Source: Mallotus nudiflorus (taxonomy: Eukaryota; Streptophyta; Magnoliopsida; Malpighiales; Euphorbiaceae). Taken from it: DNA of 64,000 nucleotides. The stretch is taken from NCBI GenBank assembly GCA_947683625.1, contig CANTUR010000460.1, forward strand, positions 425,001-489,000, written 5' to 3'. The notes under the pieces were generated by a model. That model did no database searches and was not told where the DNA came from. It saw only the letters and a program-made list of their open reading frames with translations. The position numbers and the translations under genes were made by a program. This document shows, piece by piece, positions 21,922 through 33,899 of this stretch (position 1 is the stretch's first letter; each line of letters starts with the position of its first letter).

Positions 21922-22494
21922 TTGACACCACAGGATGCTCAAACTTCGAATGCAGTGGTAGCAGGTATTCTCTCAGTCTGTTCATGCGATGCTAGAGTGT
22001 TGTTTGACCCTGGTGCTTTACATTCCTTCATTTCTCCTGTGTTCGCTTCGAGAATCAAGTGGCAGCCTTCTAGGTTGTCCTTTCCTCTATCTTTTTCAAC
22101 TCCTCTTAGTGACGAGTTGGAGATAGATGTCTTCTTTCCTTTGTGTCATGTGATAGTTGATGGTAGAGAACTATGGGCGGACTTAGTATTGCTTGACGTA
22201 CTGGATTTCGATGTCATTTTGGGCATGGATTGGTTGTCGAGGAATTATGCTTCGATGAATTGTAGAGAGAAAGAAATGGTGTTCAGAATTCCAGATGAAG
22301 AAGAATTTTGTTTCAAGGGTGAAAAGAGCTCCATGCCTCATAATCTCATTTCTGCCATTACAGCCCGGAAGATGCTTAGAAGGGGTTGTCAGGGTTACTT
22401 GGCAGTGGTAAGAGATGTTGAGAAGGAGAATGTGGCAATTGAGCAAGTGCCAGTGGTGTGTGAATTTTGGATGTCTTTCCTGAAGAATTACTAG
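21922..22494 (+). pseudogene. Element A aspartic protease and linker to RT (pseudogene)
   Basis: An open stretch in the gag frame carries the retropepsin motif LFDPGALHSFI (usual form DSGA or DPGA), then LSDELEIDVFFP, GRELWADLVLLDVLDFDVIL and GMDWLSRNYASMNC, typical of chromovirus proteases. It ends early because a single-base loss near 22467-22475 moves the following DVFPEEL-like coding sequence into the next frame. The protease would process Gag-Pol. Confidence 0.88.
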
Positions 22495-22495
22495 G

Positions 22496-23969
22496 ATTAC
22501 CACCAGACAGAGAGATAGAGTTCTGTATCGATGTCATACCTGGTACGGATCCTATTTCTATGCCACCCTATAGAATGGCACCAGCTGAACTATAGGAGCT
22601 AAAAGAGCAGTTGCAGGAGTTGCTTGATAAGGGATTCATCAGACCTAGTACATCGCCTTGGGGTGCTCCGATGTTGTTCGTGAAGAAGAAAGATGGTAGC
22701 CTTCGACTTTGTATCGACTATAGGCAATTGAATAAGGTCACCGTCAAGAACAAGTACCCACTTCCGAGGATCGATGACCTGTTTGATCAACTTCAAGGTG
22801 CTACATGCTTCTCTAAAATAGACCTGAGATCTGGGTATCATCAGTTGAGAATTAGAAGAGGTGATGAGCCCAAGACAGCCTTTCGAACAAGATATGGCCA
22901 TTATGAGTTTTTAGTAATGTCCTCTGGGTTGACTAATGCTCCAGCAGCCTTTATGGACTTGATGAATCAGGTATTCAGGCCATACTTGGATCGGTTTGTG
23001 ATAGTTTTCATTGACGATATCATGGTTTATTCCAAGAGTGAGGTTGAGCATGTGATGCATCTGAGAAGGGTGCTTCAAACCTTAACGGAGCACAGGTTGT
23101 ATGCCAAATTTTCAAAATGCAAGTTCTGGTTGCATCAAGTGGCATTTCTAGGCCACATGGTTTCTCGAGATGGCATACAGGTGGACCCTAAGAAGATAGA
23201 GGCTATTACAGAGTGGCCAAGGCCGACTAAAGTTAGGGAAGTACGAAGTTTCCTGGGTCTAGCAAGCTATTACAGAAGATTTATGAAGGACTTCTTTAGA
23301 ATTGTTGTACCTTTGACAAGGTTGACCCAGAAGAATGCTAAGTTTGTATGGACGGACAAATGTGAAGAGCATTTTCAGTTATTGAAGGACTTGTTGATGT
23401 CGGCTCCAATTCTAACTTTACCCTCTGGGAATAAAGGTTATACAGTGTACTGTGATGCTTCCAGAGTAGGATTGGGCTGTGTGTTGATGCAAAATGGCCA
23501 AGTGATTGCTTATGCTTTGAGGCAGTTGAAGAAGCATGAGCAGAACTATCCTACTCACGACTTAGAGATGGCAGCTGTGGTGTTTGCTTTGAAAATATGG
23601 AGGCATTACTTGTACGGGGTGACGTGTGAGATATACACTGATTATAAGAGCTTGAAATATATTTTCCAACAGAGGGACTTGAATCTGAGGCAGAGGAGAT
23701 GGATGGAACTCCTTAAGGATTATGATTGCTCTATTTTATACCATCCAGGCAAGGCGAATGTTGTTACAGATGCCTTGAGTAGAAAATCAACAGGCAACCT
23801 TGCCCATATTAGCACGGAGAGAAGGCCCATTATCAAAGAGTTGTATGGGTTAATTGATCAGGGGTTACAGATGAAAGTTACCCGAAAGTGCCTTTTAGCT
23901 CAATTCAGTGTACGATCAGTATACTTGGATCGGGTTAAGGCAGCTCAGAGTAGAGACCCCCAGTTGTAG
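22496..23969 (+). pseudogene. Element A reverse transcriptase and RNase H (pseudogene)
   Basis: A long open stretch follows a TAG at 22593. RT motifs in order are DKGFIRPSTSPWGAP, LRLCIDYRQLNKVT, YPLPRIDDLFDQLQGA, FSKIDLRSGYHQL, AFRTRYGHYEFLVM, GLTNAPAAFMDLMN and the catalytic FIDD box (23007-23018). RNase H follows with YTVYCDASRVGLGCVLMQ, LEMAAVVFALKIWRHYL, IYTDYKSLKYIF and TDALSR. The catalytic motifs of this part look intact; it ends in a TAG at 23967. It copies the element RNA into DNA and degrades the template. Confidence 0.93.
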
Positions 23970-25349
23970 AGGATTATGTATAAAGTGCAACAAGGGCAGT
24001 CACAAGACTTTATGATTGACAGAGAAGGTATATTGCGGTTGGGCACTAGGATTTGTGTGCCAGATGTTGATGACTTGAGAAAGGAGATTATGGAAGAAGC
24101 ACATTTTTCTACATATAGTGTTCATCCGGGTTCTACCAAGATGTATCATAATCTGAAGGATACATATTAGTGGAATGGAATGAAGAAGGACATTGCAGAG
24201 TTTGTATCCAGGTGCTTGACTTTCCAGCAAGTAAAGCTTGAACATCAGAGACCCTCGGGACTGTTATAACCCATGCCGATTCCTGAATGGAAATGGGATA
24301 TGATAGCCATGGATTTCATGACTGGGCTACCTCGGACTACTAGAGGTTATGACGCTATTTGGGTGATTATTGATAGGTTGACTAAGTCAGCACACTTTCT
24401 ACCTATAAAGAAGACGTACTCTACTGATAGACTGGCAAGACTTTATGTCAATAGGATTGTTTGTCTACATGGAGTACCTGTGAGCATAGTGTCAAATCGA
24501 GGAGCCACCTTTACCTCAGTCTTTTGGCAAGAATTACACAAGGCCTTAGGTACCAGATTGGATTTCAGTATGGCCTTCCACCCTCAGACAGATGGTCAGT
24601 CAGAGAGGACCATCAAGACACTATAAGATATGCTGAGGATGTGTGTAATGGATTTTGGAGGACAATGGGATTCCCATTTGCCATTGATTGAGTTTTCTTA
24701 TAATAACAGCTATCATGCTAGCATCGAGATAGCTCCATATGAGGCACTATATGGTAGAAAGTGTAGATCACCTTTGTGTTGGGAGATTGGTGAGAGGCAG
24801 TTAACGGGACCAGAGTTGGTGCAGATCACTTCAGAGAAAGTCCCCATTATTTAGCAGCGATTGAAGACAGCCTTTAGTAGACAGAAGAGCTACGCTAACC
24901 CTAGGAGGAAGGATGTATCCTTCATGGTTGGAGACATGGTGCTCCTGAAGGTGTCTCCAATGAAAGGAGTTATGAGATTTGGCAAGAAAGGTAAGCTAGC
25001 GCCCAGATACATTGGACCATTTGAGATTCAATCTAGAGTGGGTGAAGTGGCATATAGGTTGGTGTTACCACTAGAATTGTCGAGAATCCATCTTGTATTT
25101 CATGTGTCCATGATGAGAAAATACGTCCCTGATCCATCTCACGTGTTGCAACCTCAAACCGTAGAGCTTAGCGGCGATTTGACTTACGAGGAGTACCCGG
25201 TGGCGATTGTAGATCGCCAAATCCGACAGCTGTGAACTAAGGAGATACCGATGGTGAAGGTGCTATGGAGTAACCATTCCACAGAGGATTGCACTTGGGA
25301 AACTGAAGCCGAGATGCAAATTCCGTTCTCGTATCTTTTTCCCTCTTAA
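23970..25349 (+). pseudogene. Element A integrase with C-terminal chromodomain (pseudogene)
   Basis: The frame continues from RT. The zinc-binding part has HPGSTKMYHNL and CLTFQQVK, where the second Cys of the HHCC finger is Phe. The core has AMDF (first Asp, 24312), SNRGATF where the second catalytic Asp is Asn (24495-24497), and the Glu in DGQSERTIKTL (24603). GPFEIQSRVGEVAYRL follows. A chromodomain (about 25173-25320: LTYEEYPVAIVDRQ, IPMVKVLWSNH, CTWETEAEM) targets insertion to heterochromatin in this clade. Stops lie at 24168, 24267, 24624, 24852 and 25233, the last inside the chromodomain. Confidence 0.92.
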
Positions 25350-25400
25350 CCTCGTAATTTTTCTTTCTTTCTTTTCTTGAATTCGAGGACGAATTCATAT

Positions 25401-25412
25401 AAGGAGGGGAGA
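25401..25412 (+). other. Polypurine tract of element A
   Basis: AAGGAGGGGAGA directly before the 3' LTR; primes plus-strand synthesis. Confidence 0.85.
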
Positions 25413-25509
25413 CTATAATACCCTATATATTTACTTAAATAAAAAGGGGTATTTTTTTTATCAAATCATATTATTAATAATTACTTTTTCATCATATTAT
25501 ATTTTATGA

Positions 25510-25511
<2 letters not shown>

Positions 25512-25568
<57 letters not shown>
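25512..25568. repeat. (ATT)n microsatellite
   Basis: Uninterrupted ATT triplets in the 3' LTR U3; the 5' LTR has a much shorter run at 17356-17378. Confidence 0.95.
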
Positions 25569-25753
25569 GTTATTAGTGCTATTTTAAATTATATTAAATT
25601 TATTGTATATATGTGTGTCTATAAATAAATATATATGTATATGTGTGTGTATAGATATATTTAAGTAGGGTTTAAATTGTTATAAGTGTGTGTATAGTGG
25701 TAGGTTGAATGATACATATATATATATGTATGTATATGTGTATATATATATAA

Positions 25754-25817
<64 letters not shown>

Positions 25818-25823
<6 letters not shown>

Positions 25824-25930
25824 ACTAGAACCCGAAGAAAAACCCATCTCCTATCTCACACCTCCCTCCCTCATATATCCACTAGAACCCGAAGAAAAAC
25901 CCATCTCCTATCTCACACCTCCCTCCCTCA
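25818..25930 (+). repeat. Tandem duplication in element A 3' LTR
   Basis: Two nearly identical copies of a block starting ATCCACTAGAACCCGAAG and ending CTCCCTCCCTCAT stand side by side. The 5' LTR has one copy. Confidence 0.9.
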
Positions 25931-27016
25931 TTCACCATCATCACCGACACTCCCTTCACCGGCGCCACCCTCACCTCCACCAGAGGACCTACGCTCGCCA
26001 CCTTTTTCGAGCGGTCTGCTGCTGCCGCCTTCTCCTTCCTCGCGATAGGACTTCCTTCTCCTTGCACAGCAGTCAACTCTGGTCCCCTGCGTGCACGCGA
26101 CAACACCTTCCACCAGCTTCGTCTCCCTCCGCCTATCATGTGTTGTTGCCTTGCTTGAGCTGCTCCACCCTCCCTGTTTTCCGGTGACAGTAAGCCCTTG
26201 CTCCTTCTCTGTCTCGGCAGCTTGGAGGTGAGTAATGCTCACCCTATTTCTTTCTTTTTCTTCCTTGATCTTGAATATTTTTGGTTGATTATCTAAATAT
26301 AGGGTGTTGTTAGTGTAATGAGGATGATAATTGCTCATTTGGATTTTTTTTGGGAATTATTTGAAATTTCCAGAATTTTGTTTGAATTTTTGTCATTTTA
26401 ATTACTTGGTTTTATTCTATTCTTAAGTGTAATTAGTGATTAGGTTAAATATAGTTAAGTATTTTTGAGTTTATTAATTTTACTTAGGGTTTTAGAATTT
26501 TTTGGTGTTAATTAAAGATTTATGTAAATTTTAGGTATTTAATGGGTAATTATGCTAATTTCGAAAATTATGGTTAAAAAAAAATTTATGAAATTTTAAT
26601 AATTGAGGTTATTAGTGAATGTTATTAATTTTAGAACTCAAATTATAATTTTTGTGATTTTTATACTATTTTTATAAATATTTTTGAGTTTATGCCAAAT
26701 GTGTTTTTTAGATTAAATAATATTTTTGGGAGAAAATTTTTTTTGGTTGATTGTATGTTTTAATTATATTAGGAAGGTTTATTTTGAGAAAATAATTTTT
26801 GGGATGATTAAATAATTTTAAGGAATTAGTTTTAGTATTAATAGCACATTATGTAATGTATGTATTTTAGGGGGGTAAAAATGTAATTTTACACTAAATA
26901 TGTAAAATATATATTTTAATTAGTTTTATTAATATTTAAAGGGTTTAGATAATTTTTATAAATTAATTGGTATTTTTATTTAAGTAGTGTAAATTTTAAA
27001 TATTAAATTTCAAATA

Positions 27017-27104
<88 letters not shown>

Positions 27105-28718
27105 TACAATGGTTTTAATTTGGGTTATAATTATATTTATATTTTGATGATGGAATGCAAATTTAATTGTTTAATTTTGAATAATTGAGATTTTATATAA
27201 TTTTATTTATTTTTAGTATATGTGTATGGGAAATATGTGTTTGAGAAATAAATGTTTTTAATTCTCGGTATTTTTTTTGAGTTGTGATCTCGGTCGGGGC
27301 AAATTGTAGTTTTGGGAGCCCGACTCGAGTGTGGGTGTTTGTGATTATTAGAAGTGCATTTTCTATGCAGGTCTGGCTCTACCTTTGGTAGAGAGATGTC
27401 CGTTTTATAGAGGAGACTCTGCCGAAATTTTGGAAGATTTTCTCGTAAAACGTGATATTCGTAAAATTTCTACTGTTAGTTAGGTTATCCTGTTTGTCGA
27501 GTCTTGTCCGATCTTCCTCGAGTCAGTCTAGAATTTCATTATTTTGTTGATTACTGATTTCGATTCCTTAGTCATTTTTTAAAAGTCAATTATTATTTTC
27601 TTTTAGAGCATTTCAGAGCGGAAGTCGTGAGACCGAGGCAGACGCATGGTCGTCAGTCTTCGCATTCATCCTATAAGTCAATAGAACGATCTGTGTGTGT
27701 GTTTATTTAAAGAATGAATGCACTCGTATTTCTATTATATTAATTATATGATTTATTTAATTTAATGCTATTATTTAAGATTTAAATGCATCTTAATTAT
27801 TTAAAATCGATTTTGAGAAATTTTGATAGAACGGGCCACCTGGACTATGTGCACATGATAGAGATTGAGAGATGGATATGATAATTGTATGATTGATGAA
27901 TGTTAAACTAGGATGGGTGCCTCGGTGGAAGCCTTTGCTCTCAGGGACCACCAGTGATTGTAAGGATGATAATGGACTGGGATGGGTGCCTCGGTCGATG
28001 CCTTTGCTCTCGGGGACCACCAGTAGCATATATTTGGATTAAGTGAATGACTACGGCTTGGTGCCTCGGTTGATGCCTTTGCTCTCGGGGACCGGTAGTC
28101 TAGTTGGAATAAGTGGGCCCGGTTGGCCATTTAGATTTTTGGGTTTAGGGTTCTACCGAGATTTTTCAAAAACTATACTTATACATTATAAATTATTTTC
28201 ACTATAAACATATATAATTTTCAAAGGTTTTCAAACCGTACAGCTCTTTTTATTGACTTACTCAGTGAGGTCTGATTCCCCTCAATTTATTTTTTTCAGG
28301 AGCTTGGGAGTTCGACCTCAGACTACCTCCACGCCAGGTTTATTCTTCACCGGCTATTTTATGTAGGTCATTGTAAGCTGTACCGTGTATTAATCTAGGC
28401 TGTTGCAGTAGTATATGTACTAAGAATTTGGATGGTTTAAGCATAATTATGTAGTTTATTTGTATGAAACACACTCATGTATAAGATTTAAATTCAATTT
28501 ATAATATGAGATGTTGAAACACATTATTATTTAAGCAGTTGAATTTGTGTAATTTGAGAAAAATCAGTTTGATAATATGTTCTATTTTTAATTGAAGTTT
28601 AAAATATGAATGGTTTTATTTTCTTTTCCTTTAGGCTTACTACGGGTTTCGGGGGCCTTATACCTACCCATTCCCTAGTGTCGGTCATATGCCCTCGGGT
28701 TCGGCTCGTGACATTTAA

Positions 28719-29615
28719 AGGGAGCTATTTAAGTAAAATTTTGGGGGATTTTTGGTGGAGAATTCTAGAGAAGAACACCAATAAAAAACACAAAAAGGAC
28801 CTTAGAATATCAAACAAACCATAAGAAAGTGAATATTCAAGATTAATCATAACTATTTTTTTTTCTTCTTCTTCTTCTTTTTCTCTTTCTTATACTTTTT
28901 ATCGTGGGTTTTTCTTATGAATTTTTAGGTACTAATAACAATATGTTAGGCTAAATTTTTCTTTATTGGGGATTAATAATTTGAACATGATATAAACTTT
29001 CAATTTAATATACTAATTGGTTATTGCATATTATGTTTATTATTCTTAATACTTGTTATTCTTGAACACCAATAACATGATTTTAATTGGAATTATGCAT
29101 TGAGAGATGAAAATTCCAATAAACCTATAAAAAAAAGTTTAATTTAACTCAAAATTAAAGATAAATTGAGGTAATTAAATTCCATTTTGAGTTGTGCTTT
29201 ATAATTAATTATTTTCATGTTTAGGCATTTAGATTGCAATGAGAATTGGGTCTTTATTACCTTGATTTATTATTGTTAATTTAAATTAGTTAATGCTTGA
29301 GAGAGATTCATTAATTCCTTAGAAAAACTTGGGATATGCATGGCTAATTGAGTGTTATATTTGGATAGTTTAGTGATTGTAAGGTGATTTAATTCCCAAT
29401 ACTTTTCATAAATATAATTTGTTTATTAATTGAATTACTTCTCTATCTTTGAAGTAGATTTCTTGAATTCACAATTTAAATTAATTTTACATACATTTAT
29501 TTTTAGTCTTAGACAATAAAAGGTTGGTAAATAGGTGATTAGATCAAAATCTCTATAGGATGATATTTTTTATACTGCTTGTCAACACCGTGCACTTTGC
29601 AGTTCACCCACAATA
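28719..29615 (+). repeat. 5' LTR of element B, right part
   Basis: Resumes after element A with GGGAGCTATTTAAG and aligns with 36874-37740 (GGGGGATTTTTGGTGGAGAA, AACACCA, AACCATAA). It ends CCCACAATA. Confidence 0.85.
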
Positions 29616-29621
29616 AGTGTT

Positions 29622-29639
29622 TAGCACTGTTTATAGGGA
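29622..29639 (+). other. Primer-binding site, tRNA-Asp type (element B)
   Basis: TAGCACTGTTTATAGGGA is a worn version of TGGCGCCGTTGCCGGGGA and lies in the same place relative to the LTR end as in element C. Confidence 0.65.
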
Positions 29640-29756
29640 TTTTGATCTAACAACAAAATTGATTTGATTTCTGTTGGATTAAGAAACTAATTCTTTATAT
29701 ATTTTTTTTAATTCTTATTTCATTTATTTTTATAAATTTTATTTTCAGAGTATGTG

Positions 29757-31460
29757 TAATACTCAAAGATTTAGGAAGCAACCACTTTTATAAATACCAG
29801 AGCTTATTATGTTTGAGAAATAGAATTGTAGGCGTTCTTGTGAACATTCAAGCATAATGACTAATGAATGAGAAAATAATGCTAATACAAGGGTCTTGTT
29901 GGACACATATGTGCCAGGGTTATGAGGTACACAACAAAGCATTATAAGGCTAAACATTAAAGCTAATAATTTTGAGATTAAATTAGCCTTGTTACAAGTG
30001 ATACAATCAATTGTTTAATTACATGGCATGCTAAATAAGACCCCAATGACCATACAACAAAATTTTTGGAAATTTGTGATAGACTTAAATATAATGGTAT
30101 GTCAAATGATGCACTTCAATTGAGGTTATTCCCTTTCACTCTAAAGGACAAGGCTGGTTGAAGTCTCAATTGTTAGGTCTTTTACCAATTTGAATATTTT
30201 GGCTAGAGCATTTTCAATAAAATATTTTCCACCATCCAATACATCAAAGGTGGTGAAGGAGCTAACTTCATTTTAACTATTTGATAATGAGTCCTTGAGT
30301 GAAGCATGAGAGAGTTCACAAATTTACAAAGGAGTTTTCCATATCATGAACTACCTAAAGATATGCCAATTAGAACATTCTATAATGGAGTCATAAGTTC
30401 TACAAGAGACTTTATTGAAGCCAGAGTGAGTGGTTTCCTGATGAGGAAAATAGTGAATAAAGCAGTATAGTTGCTAAAAAAGATGGCACATGATAGCTGC
30501 TAATGGCCTTCTAAGCGTGCTAATATACCAAACCAGATGGGGAGACTAGAACTTAATACAATGACAACCCTTTAGGCTCAAATAGTTGCACTTATAAAAT
30601 AACTTGGAAATCTAATTCACAAACCCAATTCAGCCCCTATATAGTTATCAAATGAGTCTTATAATTTATTAGGCTATTCGATTGATGATTTTGGTGTTTT
30701 TAATGCAAGTATAATGGGAGATGGTTACATGGAGCATGCGAGTTATGTTGGGAACCAATTTCAAGGAAGGCAAACCAACAACCCATATTCCAGTACATAC
30801 AATCTAGGGTTACAAAATAACTTAAATTCCTTATAGAGTAATAAAAAAATATGGCTACGCTAACCTTGCCTAACAATAAAAATTTACAAAAATAGTAAAC
30901 ACCCCTAGGATTTTAGCACCCATAGCAAGATAAGATAGTTTCAGTAGAGAGTAAGGTAAACAAATTTTTGGACGCTATTACTAATAAGTTATTCAGTCAA
31001 AAGGAAAATCAAAAGAGGATGGAGACTAAAATTGATCAAATTACAAAGAACCATTCCTCTTTTATCCATAACATTGATTTTTAGCTAAGCCAACTTACTA
31101 ATATAGTGGGGACTAGAGCATAAGGTAACCTCCAAGTACTACAAAGTCTATCCCAAATGAGTTGAGGACTATCACTATGTGAAGTGGTAAGGAATTAAAA
31201 TCTCAAGTAAAGGTTCCTAAAGAGGTTAAGCTAAATGAATATGATTAGTATGTCATGGTTGAGGATGTGTTAAAAGAGGAGAAAGCAAATGGCATGGCAG
31301 AGCAAAAGGAAGCATCAAATTCCATACCTTTAGCCTATGCACAAAAAATTCCATTTGCTCAAAGGTTAAAGAAACATAAAGACAAGGAGCAATTTTTTAA
31401 ATTTTTGGAATTTTTTAAGAAGCTACAAATTAATATCTCTCAAGCTGAAGCACTTTTATA
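29757..31460 (+). pseudogene. gag: Element B gag pseudogene
   Basis: The plus strand holds a start-like MCNTQRFRKQ at 29757 and gag blocks NNFEIKLALLQVIQ, KYFPPSNTSKVVKEL and DNESLSEA near 30220-30310. These match the Athila/Tat capsid region also seen in element C, interrupted by many stops and shifts. A clear zinc knuckle was not found. The last open piece (31255-31461, with EEKANGMAEQKE, IPFAQRLKKHKDKEQFFKFL) is the linker that precedes the protease in this clade. Confidence 0.75.
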
Positions 31461-31479
31461 GATACTTAATAACGCCAAA

Positions 31480-32096
31480 TTTTTGAAAAACCTAATAACA
31501 AAGAAACACAAAGGGGATAATCATGAGACTGTACCTTTGATAGAGACATGTAGCTCAATCATTTTGAGAAAGATATTAACTAAATTGAAAGATTCAAGGA
31601 GTTTTACTATTCCTTATATAGTTGGTATTAATGAATTTTGTAGATGTTTATGGTATTTATGAGCCAATATTGATGTCTGTTTTTATTTTTAAGAACTTAT
31701 GATTGGGAAATGTGAAGCCCACCAATATGTCATTACAATTTGTAGACTATTCAATCAAGAAACCATATGGAGTAATTGAAGATGTACTCATTAAGGTAGA
31801 TAAGCTTATATTTTTTTGTTGATTTTATTATTTTTTATTTTGAGGCAGATAAACCTTGTCCTTTAATTTTAGGTATACATTTCTTAAATATTGGTAAAGC
31901 TTTGATTGATGTGCATAAGGGTAAGTTAACTTTGAGGGTAGGAGATGAGAAAGTTGATTTTATCATGTCAAAACTGATGAAAAACCCTTTAGAGGATGAG
32001 ACTATCATGAAAATTATTAGCATCAATGAGTGTGTAAAAGAGGTGAATGTTTCTTTAAGTGAGAGTGAGATGATCAGTAAAAAGATAGGGAATTAG
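31480..32096 (+). pseudogene. Element B aspartic protease pseudogene
   Basis: Frame-broken pieces include MSLQFVDYSIKKPYGVIEDV, LIKVDKLIFFVDF, LILGIHFLNIGKALIDVHKG and LTLRVGDEKVDF, the usual Athila/Tat protease order. The catalytic DLGA region near 31650 is only recognisable as GANID across a stop. Confidence 0.75.
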
Positions 32097-32167
32097 AGAA
32101 TGGAAAAGAAAAAAAGTGTCCTTTTATACAACCTAAACTTTTGATGAGATGTGATAATCCCCCCATA

Positions 32168-32302
32168 ATTTTCCATTGAAAAACCACCAAAACTTGAATA
32201 GAAACCATTACTTAGCTATTTAAGGTATGTATGCATTTTCCATTGAAAAACCACCAAAACTTGAATAGAAACCATTACCTAGCCATTTAAGGTATGCATT
32301 TT
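32168..32302 (+). repeat. Tandem duplication, period 67 bases
   Basis: Two near-identical copies begin ATTTTCCATTGAAAAACC (32168 and 32235) and continue through TTGAATAGAAACCATTAC. They lie between the protease and RT relics of element B. Confidence 0.9.
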
Positions 32303-32469
32303 TTTGAGATGACAACATATTATCCATTAGCATTTTGAATAAATTGACCATTGAAAAAGAGAAAAGGGTGTGTAAGGTGGTAAAGGATAGAGTTTGAGTT
32401 TTAGGATGGTAGGATATATAATATAAAAGGAATTAGTCCTTCTATCTATTATCATGCATAAGATTTATA

Positions 32470-33640
32470 TAGAGGAGGGGAATAAACCCATAGCTGAGAG
32501 ACAAAGGAGACTGAACCTAAAAATGAAAAAAGTAATGAAAAAGGAGATTATGAAACTTTTAAATGCATGCATAATTTATCCTATTTCTAGTAGTGCATGG
32601 GTGAGTCCAATTTAGTGTGTGCCTAAAAAGAGTATGATGATAGTGGTAGAGGAAGGAGAATTTATTTCAAAGAGGGTAGTTGATGGGTGACGATTATGTA
32701 TTGACTATAGAAAGTTAAATAAAGCCAAGATCACATTACCCTTCTTTTTATTAACTAAAAGTTTGAAAGAATTATATGTATGCTTTTTATTATTTTCTTG
32801 ATGGCTATTCTGAGTATAACCAATTTTCATATTTCCTGAGGATCAAGAAAAGACTACATTTACATGTCCTTATGACATCTTTGTATATCAGTGAATGCCA
32901 TTTGGATTGTGTAATGCTCTTGTAACTTTATAGAGGTGTATGATGATAATATTCTTTGACCTAGTAGAGGATGTCATAAAGGTATTTATAAATGATTTTT
33001 TTTCATTTGATTTGTGTTTAGCTAACCTTGATAGAGTGCTCAAACGCTGTGAGGAGATTAACCTAGTTTTCAATTAAGAGAAATGCCACTTTATTGTGGA
33101 TGAAGGTATAGTCTTATGGTATAAAATATCAAGTAAAGGAATTGAGGTAGATAGAGCCAAGATAGAAATTATTGAGAAGTTACTACCTCCTACATCGATA
33201 AAGAGAGTTAGAGGTTTTCTAGGGATTGTCGATTTTCACCGGCATTTCATTAAGGATTTTTCACTTATTACCAAACCTTTAACAAATTTACTAATTAAAG
33301 ATGTGTCTATTGAGTTTGATGATGCTCATTTGAGTGCTTTTAATAGGTTGAAAGAGGCACTAACTTTAGCCCCAATCATTATACCTTCATATTGTTTCCT
33401 ACCCTTTGAAATTATATGTGATGCAACTGATCATACAATGGGAGTTATACTGTGCCAAAGAAAATATAAAAGACTTCATGTTATTTATTATGCTAGTAAG
33501 ACTTTGGCAGACACACAATAGAACTACACTATAATAAAGAAAGAGATGTTGGCAGTGGTATTTGTTATAGATAAGTTATGTTGTAACTTTTCTTAGCTTA
33601 AAGGTTATTATTCATACTGATCATTCATCCATTAAATACC
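32470..33640 (+). pseudogene. Element B reverse transcriptase and RNase H (pseudogene)
   Basis: Pieces in order: KKEIMKLLNACIIYPIS, SAWVSPI, LCIDYRKLNKA, TFTCPYDIFVYQ, MPFGLCNAL, FINDF (32985-32999, where the usual second-position Asp of the catalytic box is Asn), then IEVDRAKIEIIEKLLPP, RGFLGIVDFHRHFIKDFSLI and the RNase H start FEIICDATDHTMGVILCQ, YYASKTLADTQ and KKEMLAVVFVIDK. The 33096-33521 stretch is still open; the rest has many stops. Athila/Tat type by wording. Confidence 0.85.
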
Positions 33641-33899
33641 TTCTTGCCAAAAATGATGCCAAGCCTTAACTTGTTCAATGGGTGCTACTATTGTAATAAT
33701 TTGATTTAGAGATTAGAAATGAAAAGGGATTATAAAATGTAGTTTCAAACCATTTGTTTTGATTAGAGAGACATGAGATGACAACGAGCAACCATCCATT
33801 GATGCCAGTTTCCCTTATAAGTTTATATTAGCTTTATAGCACTTTATTACTCCTTGGTTTGCTGACTTTGCTAATTATTTGGCGATGGCCTTTCATATC

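Larger units (their letters stand above)
17254..28713 (+). mobile_element. Element A: Tekay/Del-like chromovirus (Ty3/gypsy) nested in element B
   Basis: Complete layout: 5' LTR 17254-20357, initiator-tRNA-Met primer site at 20362, gag, protease, RT, RNase H, integrase with C-terminal chromodomain up to 25349, purine tract 25401-25412, and 3' LTR 25414-28713. The LTRs are long (about 3.1 and 3.3 kb) and similar along their entire length, with differences mostly transitions plus length changes in AT runs. Long LTRs and an integrase followed by a YEEYPVAIVDRQ-type chromodomain fit the Tekay/Del clade. At least ten in-frame stops and one frameshift make it defective. Confidence 0.92.
25414..28713 (+). 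repeat. 3' LTR of element A
   Basis: It starts TATAATACCC, so the terminal TG has become TA, and ends CGTGACA. It differs from the 5' LTR by a long ATT run (25512-25568), longer (TA)n runs, and a tandem duplication of about 55 bases at 25818-25930 (TCCACTAGAACCCGAAG start). About 30 bases after GTCCGTTTTA (27401 on) are missing from the 5' copy. Confidence 0.9.

Noticed and set aside
28606..28824. 72-codon open frame across the end of element A
   Set aside because: It runs from the conserved LTR end across the junction into element B's LTR, so it cannot be an ancestral coding unit.
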